In this document: in pieces, positions 1 through 5,073 of the stretch | How positions within the stretch are numbered: the first letter of the stretch is position 1 | Layout: every line of letters begins with the position of its first letter | Assembly (NCBI GenBank): GCA_025463615.1 | Contig: JAODAU010000181.1 | Location: 1-5,073 of the forward strand | DNA: 5,073 nucleotides | Direction: 5' to 3' | Source: Microbacteriaceae bacterium | GTDB taxonomy: Bacteria; Actinomycetota; Actinomycetes; Actinomycetales; Microbacteriaceae | The notes under the pieces: model-generated | What the model was told of the DNA's origin: nothing | Databases searched by the model: none | Seen by the model: the letters and a program-made list of their open reading frames with translations, nothing else | Made by a program: the position numbers and the translations under genes

Positions 1-15
1 GATGGAAATGTCCAT
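1..15 (-). CDS. hpf: Start of a ribosome hibernation promoting factor gene (first 5 codons only)
   Basis: Read on the minus strand, an ATG at 15-13 opens a frame giving M-D-I-S-I before the window ends. A strong AGGAGG lies 6 nt upstream, so the start itself is well supported. The product is inferred. Long-form HPF proteins often begin with a similar short beta strand (M-[DE]-[IV]-x-I), and in actinobacteria the gene after the comF-family gene in the mtrAB-lpqB block is usually hpf, followed by secA. HPF binds the small ribosomal subunit and drives 100S dimer formation in stationary phase. Five residues cannot prove the family, so another small gene remains possible. The gene is 75 bp downstream of comF on the same strand, compatible with read-through from comF or with its own promoter. 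Confidence 0.6.
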
Positions 16-21
16 TTGCGT

Positions 22-27
22 CCTCCT
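22..27 (-). promoter_or_regulatory. Ribosome binding site of the hpf-like gene
   Basis: The plus strand reads CCTCCT, which is AGGAGG on the minus strand, a full anti-Shine-Dalgarno match (within CCAGGAGGA). It sits 6 nt before the ATG. It is the strongest ribosome binding site in the window and fixes the start of the truncated gene at position 15. Confidence 0.8.
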
Positions 28-90
28 GGATCCTCATGGCACGCCCCGCCCGATGCAACCAGGCGAGATCCGCGCCTTCTTTTGCCCAAC

Positions 91-768
91 CTAGACCCGC
101 AGCCTTGGGATGTCACGGGTTTGCCCGAGAGCTGCCTGAGATTGCCCAAACAGCCTCGGCGTCGACGCGAGAACGGCCGCGCCGACCACCTCCGCGTCGG
201 CCGCGCGGAGCGCCCGAGCGGCCTCGAGCAGGGTCGCCCCGGTGGTCACCACGTCGTCGACGAGCAGCACACGGCGGCCCCGCATGCCGCCCCGAGCCCC
301 AATGGTTCCCGCGAGGTTCTCGGCGCGCGCCGACCGTCCGAGCGTCTTCTGCTCGTCGCGGGAGGCCACGACGGCGAGGGCATCGGTGGGCCGGCGGTGA
401 CCCGCCGCACTCACCAGCTCCCGCACCGGGTCGTACCCGCGCCTGCGCCACGAGGCCGCGCGGGTGGGCATGGCGACGAGTTCGATGCGCCCGCCGGCGC
501 GGGCCGCGGTGGCGGCGATCGCGGCGCCGAGCGCGGAGCCCAGGACCCGCACGATGTCGCGCCTCCCGTGCTCCTTGAGCGCGAGGATCGCAGCTCGCGT
601 CACCCCGTCGTACTCGAGCGCGGCGACGACCGGGAGGCCCGGGAGCTCGCGCAGGGTCGGCTTCGGCGAGAGGGCGGCGCGACAGGCGCCGCACAGCGCG
701 CGGTCGTCCGCGCCGCAGCCGGCGCAGCGCACCGGCCAGAGCACGGAGAGGGCGTCGTGGAGCGTCAC
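91..768 (-). CDS. ComF-family amidophosphoribosyltransferase-like protein
   Basis: This 225-residue protein has the two hallmarks of the ComF family. The first is an N-terminal four-cysteine zinc-binding knuckle (Cys15, Cys18, Cys26, Cys29, in CAGCG...LCGAC). The second is a type I phosphoribosyltransferase fold ending in the PRPP-binding loop LLVDDVVTTGAT (168-179). Between them are other family signatures: VAMPTRAASWRRRGYDP (98-114), and the stretch from Glu139 to Asn151 matching the usual Q-x(3)-R-x(4)-N pattern. ComF relatives support DNA uptake in competent species; in actinobacteria the role is unsettled, so no substrate is claimed. The GTG at 768 is chosen because it lies just before the conserved region; farther upstream the frame runs into the tetR gene. 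It has no convincing Shine-Dalgarno sequence. The gene is 40 bp downstream of tetR with no terminator visible between them, so the two may share a transcript. The 18-residue tail after the fold is poorly conserved in appearance. Confidence 0.93.
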   Translation of the reverse strand: MTLHDALSVLWPVRCAGCGADDRALCGACRAALSPKPTLRELPGLPVVAALEYDGVTRAAILALKEHGRRDIVRVLGSALGAAIAATAARAGGRIELVAMPTRAASWRRRGYDPVRELVSAAGHRRPTDALAVVASRDEQKTLGRSARAENLAGTIGARGGMRGRRVLLVDDVVTTGATLLEAARALRAADAEVVGAAVLASTPRLFGQSQAALGQTRDIPRLRV

Positions 769-808
769 CCACCCATCGTCACGGGACGCACAGTGGAACA
801 GGGCCGGC

Positions 809-1450
809 TCAGGACGGGAGGGAAGAACTTCCGGGCTGTGAGGGACGGGTGAGCACGCCGCGGCGGAGCGCGTCGAACAGCCGCTCGAGGCGGCCGCGGT
901 GGTCGGCGAGCACGGCATCCGGGTCGTCGCCGGCCAGCAGGCTCCGTGCGCTCTCGACCAGCACCGAGCTGTAGCCCGCGATGAAGAGGGCGGCGAAGAG
1001 CGGGGCGTCGCCGGCGAAGCCGTCTGCCTCGAGCTCCTGGGCGAGCGTGCGCTGCAGCTCCGAGCCGATCTCGCGGGCGCGGGCGACCAGCGCGGGCGAT
1101 TCGGCGACGGTGCGGAAGAACGGGGTGGAGCGCGGGTCGGCGCCCGAGACGGGGTGCCGCTCGTCGAAGAGCCGGAAGGCGGTGTCGCGCAGCGAGTCGA
1201 GCACGTCCTCCCCCGCGGGCCGGTCGCGCACGGCCTCGCGCAGGAGGTCGACGGCATCCACCGTGCGGTCGAGGAACAGGTCCTCCTTGCGCGGGAAGTG
1301 GTTGAAGACGGTGACGCTCGAGACCCCGGCCTCGCGAGCCACCTCGGCGACCGTGACGGCGTCGTAGCCGCGCTCGAGGAACAGCCGGTTCGCCACCTCG
1401 CGGATGCGGGCGCGCGTCTGCGGCCCGCCTCGCTCGGCCGTCCTCGGCAT
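809..1450 (-). CDS. TetR/AcrR-family transcriptional repressor
   Basis: This 213-residue protein has a classical TetR N-terminal DNA-binding domain: TRARIREVANRLFLERGYD (12-30) is helix 1, and the helix-turn-helix spans about 33-52, with the family signature VSSVTVFNHFPRKEDLF (43-59). The rest (about 70-200) is a mainly helical ligand-binding and dimerisation domain with the usual low conservation, so the inducer cannot be read. The ATG at 1450 is preceded by GGGAGAG at 1454-1460, 5 nt or less from the start. The gene is divergent from the DHA2 efflux gene across 65 bp containing an inverted repeat. This is the standard layout of a local repressor that controls itself and the pump and is released by a pump substrate. 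That regulation is inferred from layout. comF follows 40 bp downstream on the same strand. Confidence 0.95.
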   Translation of the reverse strand: MPRTAERGGPQTRARIREVANRLFLERGYDAVTVAEVAREAGVSSVTVFNHFPRKEDLFLDRTVDAVDLLREAVRDRPAGEDVLDSLRDTAFRLFDERHPVSGADPRSTPFFRTVAESPALVARAREIGSELQRTLAQELEADGFAGDAPLFAALFIAGYSSVLVESARSLLAGDDPDAVLADHRGRLERLFDALRRGVLTRPSQPGSSSLPS

Positions 1451-1470
1451 CCGCTCTCCCGTCCGATCCC

Positions 1471-1476
1471 ACTCTA
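1471..1476 (-). promoter_or_regulatory. Possible -10 element of tetR
   Basis: On the minus strand this hexamer reads TAGAGT, which fits the TANNNT pattern of actinobacterial -10 boxes. It would put transcription start near 1464, giving a leader of about 14 nt that holds the GGGAGAG ribosome binding site. No good -35 is found 16-18 bp upstream (ACTAAA lies at the expected place), so this is a weak call. Confidence 0.3.
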
Positions 1477-1480
1477 ATGG

Positions 1481-1509
1481 TTGTGCGACTAAGTTTAGTG
1501 ACCTAAGAT
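1481..1509 (+). promoter_or_regulatory. Sigma-70-type promoter of the efflux gene, apparently leaderless
   Basis: A -35 candidate TTGTGC (1481-1486) and a -10 TAAGAT (1504-1509) are separated by exactly 17 bp. The -10 ends 6 nt before the A of the ATG at 1516, so a transcript starting at the usual distance would begin at or within a base of the start codon. No Shine-Dalgarno sequence lies between the -10 and the ATG, which agrees with leaderless translation, common in actinobacteria. The -35 matches consensus only in TTG. The start site is predicted, not measured. Confidence 0.6.
1488..1499. promoter_or_regulatory. Likely TetR operator (inverted repeat in the promoter spacer)
   Basis: ACTAA (1488-1492) and TTAGT (1495-1499) are exact reverse complements around a 2-bp centre GT. 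The 12-bp dyad lies wholly inside the 17-bp spacer between the -35 and -10 of the efflux gene and within the tetR upstream region. A bound dimer would exclude RNA polymerase from the pump promoter and could also repress tetR. Short AT-rich dyads between divergent tetR and pump genes are the normal binding sites of this family. Which protein binds is inferred. Confidence 0.6.
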
Positions 1510-1515
1510 AGACGC

Positions 1516-2967
1516 ATGACCACCACCAAGAACCCGCCCCGCTCCCTGAAGGAGGCGTGGGTCGCCCTCGCCGGGCTCTCCGCCGTCTTCCTCTTCGAGA
1601 TGCTCGACAACTCGATCCTCAACGTCGCGCTACCCACCATCGGCCGCGAACTCCACGCCTCCACCACGTCGCTGCAGTGGGTGACCGGCGTCTACGCCGT
1701 CGTCTTCGGGGGCCTGATGCTCGCGTTCGGCGCCGTCTCCGACCGCGTCGGCCGGCGCCGCGTCATGCTCGTCGGCCTCGTGCTGCTCGCCGTCGCGAGC
1801 CTCGCCACCGCCTTCGTCACGACCTCCGCCGAGCTCATCGTCGTCCGCGCCGTGATGGGCATCGCCGCCGCGATGACCACGCCCGGCTCGATCGCGCTCG
1901 CGTTCCGGCTCTTCGAGGGCGACAAGCTCAGGGTGCGCGCCATGACGCTCATCTCTACGGTCGGGCTGGTCGGCCTCGCCGTCGGCCCCACCGCGGGTGG
2001 CCTCGTGCTCGCCATCGCGCCGTGGCAGGTGCTGCTGCTCGTGAACGTGCCGATCGCCGCGCTCGCGTTCGTCGGCATCCGCTTCGGCATCGCCGCCGAC
2101 GACCCGGCCGACCTGCACCGCGACCCGGTGGATGTCGCGGGCGCCGTGCTCGGCACCGTGACGATCGTGCTCGCCCTCGTCACCCCCACGCTGTTCGTCA
2201 ACCTGGGTGCCGCGTCGTGGGCGCCGTGGGTCGCGACGGCGGTGACCGTCGCCGCCGCGATCCTCTTCGTGGTGCGCGAGCGCACAGCCGAGCATCCGCT
2301 GCTCGACCTCGCCCTCGTCGCCCGCCCGCTCGTCGCGAGCGGCCTCGCCTACAAGGCGGCCACCGGCCTCGCGGTCGCCGGCATGGGCTACCTCGTCACG
2401 CTGCAGCTGCAGCTCGCCTGGGGCTGGCCGCCCTACCTCGCCTCCATCGGCATGCTGCCGCAGGTGCTCATGCTGATCTTCGGCGGGCGGCCCGCCGCCT
2501 GGTTCATCGAGCGCGTCGGCCTCGACCGCGCCGCCTGGATGAGCGCGATCGCCGTCGTCGCCGGCCTCGCCGTGTACGGGCTGCTGAGCGGCTTCGGCTA
2601 CGTGTGGGTCGCGGTCTCGCTCGCGCTGGTGGCCGCCGGCATCCGCGTGAACGGAGTCGTCGCGGGCACGAACGTGCTCCGCGGCCTGCCGAAGAACCGC
2701 ACGTCCATCGGCGCCGCGCTGGTGGACACCTCCAGCGAGGTCGCCACCGGCGTCGGCATCGCCATCACCGGCACCATCCTCGCCACCCTGTTCCCGGGCG
2801 ACATCGCCTCGCCCGGCTGGACCGCGCTGCAGGGCGCGCAGTTCCAGCACGCGGTCACCCTCTCGGGAGTCGTGCTCACGCTGGTCGCCGCGCTGCTCGT
2901 CGGCTGGGGCTTCGTGCGCACCCGCGGCCTGGTGGCCGAAGCGGCACCCGCTCCCCTCGCCGACTGA
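1516..2967 (+). CDS. MFS drug-efflux transporter, DHA2 (EmrB/QacA-type, 14 TM) family
   Basis: This 483-residue integral membrane protein is predicted to export a toxic compound in exchange for protons across the cytoplasmic membrane; the substrate cannot be read. Visible DHA2 signatures are: TM1 with LDNSILNVALPTI (30-42), including the membrane Asp31; motif A GAVSDRVGRRR (72-82) in the loop after TM2; a TM4 Arg111 with R-x(3)-G (motif B); and the antiporter motif C GLVGLAVGPTAGG (150-162) in TM5. Hydrophobic segments fall at about 14-36, 54-74, 84-103, 106-130, 142-165, 168-190, 207-229, 236-253, 272-296, 304-328, 336-355, 360-382, 400-425 and 445-467, giving 14. Length is normal for the family. 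ATG 1516 is supported by the -10 element 6 nt upstream. The gene is divergent from the TetR gene and converges on lpqB. Base composition matches the neighbours, so nothing marks it as recently acquired. Confidence 0.95.
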   Translation: MTTTKNPPRSLKEAWVALAGLSAVFLFEMLDNSILNVALPTIGRELHASTTSLQWVTGVYAVVFGGLMLAFGAVSDRVGRRRVMLVGLVLLAVASLATAFVTTSAELIVVRAVMGIAAAMTTPGSIALAFRLFEGDKLRVRAMTLISTVGLVGLAVGPTAGGLVLAIAPWQVLLLVNVPIAALAFVGIRFGIAADDPADLHRDPVDVAGAVLGTVTIVLALVTPTLFVNLGAASWAPWVATAVTVAAAILFVVRERTAEHPLLDLALVARPLVASGLAYKAATGLAVAGMGYLVTLQLQLAWGWPPYLASIGMLPQVLMLIFGGRPAAWFIERVGLDRAAWMSAIAVVAGLAVYGLLSGFGYVWVAVSLALVAAGIRVNGVVAGTNVLRGLPKNRTSIGAALVDTSSEVATGVGIAITGTILATLFPGDIASPGWTALQGAQFQHAVTLSGVVLTLVAALLVGWGFVRTRGLVAEAAPAPLAD

Positions 2968-2983
2968 CGCGATCTCAGTTGGC
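2959..2983. terminator. Stem-loop across the convergent stop codons, candidate bidirectional terminator
   Basis: GCCGACTGA (2959-2967) can pair with TCAGTTGGC (2975-2983) across a 7-nt loop, giving a 9-bp stem with one G-U pair in plus-strand RNA and one A-C mismatch in minus-strand RNA. The inner part of the stem is formed by the two facing TGA stop codons themselves, leaving 6 flanking pairs as independent evidence. No T-tract follows on either side, so it is not a standard intrinsic terminator. It is the only hairpin I see at this tail-to-tail junction. Confidence 0.3.
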
Positions 2984-4684
2984 CAGGCCGCGCTGGGTCG
3001 CGATGAACGTGACCTTCGCGCCGGTGCTCTGCCAGGTGCTGCCCGGGTAGGAGTACACGGCCGAGTCGGCGCCCAGCACCCGCAGTCCGGCCTGCCCGTT
3101 GCCGCCGACGATCGACGTGGATGTCGCGAGCGGGTCGCCGAGCTGCGCGTTCGCGCCGCCGATCACGAACTCGTCCACGCGCGACTGGGCGCCGTCGGCG
3201 ACAAGCGTCGCCACGGTGAGCTGGTCCTCCCAGGTGAGGCTGGTCGCCGGCCCCGAGTCGAGCGCCGTGTCGACGATCGACGGGCCTATGCCGGTCGGGG
3301 CATACTTCGCGTCGCGCAGGATGGCGGCGACGATCAGCCGCGGCCCCGTGCTCGACTGGAGCAGGATCGCGATGCGCGCCCCGTCGCGCGAGATCTGCAT
3401 GGACACGACCTGCGAGTCGGCCGGCAGGGAGAGCGGAACGTCGTGCGCGACGCCGGCCGGGTCGTAGGCGTGGGCGGCGTTGGGGCTGCCCGCGGGCACA
3501 GTCCAGATGTACCCGTTCTCGTCCATGGTCGGCGGGATCAGGCCCGGCCGGGAGTCGAGGATCGTGGCCGTCGACGACGACTTCTTCACCACCGACACGA
3601 CGGCGCTGGCGCCCTCCATGCCGAGGACGGCGACGGTCGCGCCGTCCGACGAGAGCGTGGCGGCCAGCGGATTCAGCGCCGCCACCTTCGACCCGAGCGA
3701 GCCGAGGCCGCCCACCTTGTTGTTGGCGTAGAAGCCGAACTCGCCGCTGCGGTAGACGAGTGCCTGCGCGTCGACCTTGGGCTCGACCTGCGGGCCGGAT
3801 GCCCCGAGGTCCTCGATCTGCAGCGGCACGCCCTCAACGGAGACCGTCACGCTCGAGATGTTCGGAACCGTGCGCAGGCTGTCCTCCAGCTGCAGGAGCA
3901 TGAGCTGCCGCTCGCGGATGCCGGCGCTCTTCGCCTCCGCGGTGAGGTCTACCCGGGCGACCCCGGCGTCGACGGTGACCAGGCTGCCCGCCTGCGAGAG
4001 CTCGGTGCCGTCCGGGAACTCGCTGCGCGCCGCTCCCGCGAGCCAGGGCGCAGGGCCGGCGAGCAGCGCGGAGACGACCCGCGTCGGCGCGGTGCCGTTC
4101 GGGAACCAGCGCAGGTCGGGCACCAGGTTGCTGCTCGACGGGTCGAGGAAGTAGAGCGCGTGCTTGCTGAACAGCCGCTGGAACGTCTGGTCGGAGAGCA
4201 CGATGCCGTTGGGCGCCGAGCTGATGCGCCACTGCGAGCCGACCTTCGTGAAGCCGAACTCGAGGCTCGTCGGGGCCGTGCCCTGCGAGTAGGCGCCGGC
4301 CGCGTTCACGGTCGCGCTCGTGGTGAACGCGTAGTCGATGGTCTTGTCGCCCACCTGGAGGTAGCGAGGGGTTCCCGTGCGCACCTGCACGACCTGCGTC
4401 GGGTCCCATTTGGCCGCGAACGCCGTCGTGAGGTACTCCCGTGCCACGGCGTAGCCACCCGTCGACGACTGGAACGCGGCGATGAAGCCGGCGAGCAGGT
4501 CGCGCTGGGAGGCGTTGTGGGCGGGGCCCTCGGGGTTGACCTCGAACGACGGGTTGCCGGAGTCCTGCGCGATCGCGAGCCCCTGGGTCGCGGGACCGGA
4601 CGAGGGGATGCTGACGCACCCGGTGAGGAGGGCGACGATGGCGAGCGCTGCGGCGGCCGCGACGAGGTGCAGGCGCCTAGGCAT
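2975..4684 (-). CDS. lpqB: Lipoprotein LpqB (MtrB-associated, GerMN and beta-propeller domains)
   Basis: This 569-residue protein starts at ATG 4684. It has a lipoprotein signal peptide: Arg3-Arg4, a hydrophobic core at about 7-20 and the lipobox LLTGC with the lipidated cysteine at position 23, so the mature protein should be anchored on the outer face of the membrane. The order after that is an N-terminal LpqB domain (about 45-165, containing LLAGFIAAFQSS), a GerMN domain (about 185-290, with RVVSALLAGP at 202-211 and the ending VSVEGVPLQI), and a C-terminal propeller-like region (about 330-560). The length is close to that of mycobacterial LpqB. In mycobacteria LpqB interacts with the extracellular part of the sensor kinase MtrB and affects cell-wall homeostasis and division. 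The in-frame extension upstream of 4684 is rejected because it lies inside mtrB and lacks a signal peptide. The start overlaps the mtrB stop by 8 bp, consistent with translational coupling. Confidence 0.96.
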   Translation of the reverse strand: MPRRLHLVAAAAALAIVALLTGCVSIPSSGPATQGLAIAQDSGNPSFEVNPEGPAHNASQRDLLAGFIAAFQSSTGGYAVAREYLTTAFAAKWDPTQVVQVRTGTPRYLQVGDKTIDYAFTTSATVNAAGAYSQGTAPTSLEFGFTKVGSQWRISSAPNGIVLSDQTFQRLFSKHALYFLDPSSSNLVPDLRWFPNGTAPTRVVSALLAGPAPWLAGAARSEFPDGTELSQAGSLVTVDAGVARVDLTAEAKSAGIRERQLMLLQLEDSLRTVPNISSVTVSVEGVPLQIEDLGASGPQVEPKVDAQALVYRSGEFGFYANNKVGGLGSLGSKVAALNPLAATLSSDGATVAVLGMEGASAVVSVVKKSSSTATILDSRPGLIPPTMDENGYIWTVPAGSPNAAHAYDPAGVAHDVPLSLPADSQVVSMQISRDGARIAILLQSSTGPRLIVAAILRDAKYAPTGIGPSIVDTALDSGPATSLTWEDQLTVATLVADGAQSRVDEFVIGGANAQLGDPLATSTSIVGGNGQAGLRVLGADSAVYSYPGSTWQSTGAKVTFIATQRGLAN

Positions 4685-5073
4685 CCGTCGACCCCGCCAT
4701 CTCTGCCCGGCTGCGCTGGTCGTCGGGCGGCAGACCCAGCGGCGACGACTGGATGACGACCCCGCGCACGCGAGGCAGCGTGAGCCGGAAGCACGTGCCC
4801 TCGTCGACCTGCGACCACACCTCGAGCCAGCCGTCGTGCAGCGTCGCGTCCTCCAGCGAGATCGCGAGGCCCAGCCCGGTGCCGCCGATGGTGCGCTGTC
4901 GCGACGGGTCGGCACGCCAGAAGCGGTCGAAGACGCGGGATGCCTGCGCCGGCGTCATCCCGATGCCGTAGTCGCGCACGGCGATCGCCACCGCCGTCTG
5001 GTTGCTGTCGATGGTGACCACGATGGGGTTGCCCTCGCCGTGCTCGACCGCGTTGCCGAGAAGGTTGCGCAGG
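4677..5073 (-). CDS. mtrB: Sensor histidine kinase MtrB, C-terminal ATPase end (5' part outside window)
   Basis: The last 131 codons of a histidine kinase are present; the first complete codon is 5072-5070. The whole catalytic ATP-binding domain core is visible in order: N box LRNLLGNAVEHG (fragment residues 1-12, with the Mg-chelating Asn7), G1/D box RDYGIGM (33-39), F box FDRFWRAD (48-55) and G2 box GGTGLGLAI (63-71). The membrane segments, HAMP domain and phospho-accepting His domain would lie beyond position 5073. The identity as MtrB rests on the kinase type plus the directly downstream, overlapping lpqB. With response regulator MtrA it controls cell-wall and division genes in actinobacteria. 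The tail after the ATPase fold (about 37 residues, polar, PPDDQRSRAEMAGSTDA at the end) is typical of the variable MtrB C-terminus. The stop is TAG at 4679-4677, inside the lpqB start region. Confidence 0.93.
   Translation of the reverse strand, partial: LRNLLGNAVEHGEGNPIVVTIDSNQTAVAIAVRDYGIGMTPAQASRVFDRFWRADPSRQRTIGGTGLGLAISLEDATLHDGWLEVWSQVDEGTCFRLTLPRVRGVVIQSSPLGLPPDDQRSRAEMAGSTDA

Noticed and set aside
61..77. Hairpin AGGCG-7 nt-CGCCT between comF and hpf as a terminator
   Set aside because: The stem is only 5 bp and no T-tract follows on the minus strand. Not enough to call.
28..90. Dedicated hpf promoter in the comF-hpf gap
   Set aside because: No -35/-10 pair with good matches and spacing was found. 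TTGCAT with GAGGAT is too poor and would start transcription inside the ribosome binding site.
821..832. Palindrome GGAAGAACTTCC in the tetR 3' end
   Set aside because: It is short, inside the coding region, with too small a loop for a terminator and no related copy at the divergent promoter.
769..1257. N-terminal extension of comF through the tetR gene
   Set aside because: The extension is Ser/Pro/Arg-rich shadow sequence over tetR. The ComF zinc knuckle begins right after the GTG at 768.
1630..2850. A 406-codon minus-strand open frame antisense to the transporter
   Set aside because: The composition (Gly, Glu, Asp, His, Arg) is that of a shadow frame opposite GC-rich coding DNA; no motif, ribosome binding site or promoter is visible.
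1557..3050. A 497-codon open frame on the plus strand, overlapping the transporter in another frame
   Set aside because: It is extremely Arg/Ala/Pro-rich with no recognisable domain, and it runs over the transporter, which has all the DHA2 motifs. It is the usual by-product of GC-rich codon use.
3443..4756. A 437-codon plus-strand open frame antisense to lpqB
   Set aside because: It is low-complexity Arg/Gly/Glu/Val-rich and antisense to a well-supported lpqB.
4685..4915. N-terminal extension of lpqB into mtrB
   Set aside because: It would bury the lipoprotein signal peptide inside the protein and lies over the mtrB ATPase domain.

Overview
The window is GC-rich DNA in which sense codons end almost always in G or C, and it carries the lpqB/mtrB pair. 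Both point to an actinobacterium. The codon style and the leaderless promoter would suit the Microbacteriaceae, but that family assignment is an inference.

Layout, left to right. Bases 1-15 are the first five codons of a minus-strand gene, very likely the ribosome hibernation factor hpf, with a clear AGGAGG ribosome binding site. Next on the minus strand is a complete ComF-family phosphoribosyltransferase (91-768). Then comes a divergent pair: a TetR-family repressor on the minus strand (809-1450) and a 14-TM DHA2-type drug-efflux transporter on the plus strand (1516-2967). They share a 65-bp AT-richer intergenic region holding a well-spaced promoter with an inverted repeat in its spacer. The transporter runs tail to tail into lpqB (2975-4684, minus), with only 7 bp between the stop codons. 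lpqB overlaps by 8 bp the end of mtrB (4677-5073, minus), whose 5' part lies outside the window. No gene-free stretch exceeds 76 bp.

How it fits together. In many actinobacteria mtrA-mtrB-lpqB-(comF family)-hpf-secA is a conserved co-directional block for envelope and cell-cycle signalling, ribosome hibernation and secretion. Here the same order is kept on the minus strand, but a self-contained repressor/efflux module sits between lpqB and comF. The repressor gene is co-directional with comF, so comF may have come under the repressor's autoregulated promoter. The transporter promoter looks leaderless: its -10 lies 6 nt before the ATG and there is no Shine-Dalgarno sequence.

I see no CRISPR array, mobile element, tRNA or rRNA, and no evidence of an undescribed multi-gene system. 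The points worth a second look are the position of the cassette, the operator architecture, a hairpin built over two opposing stop codons, and a strong context rule for the rare GAT codon.
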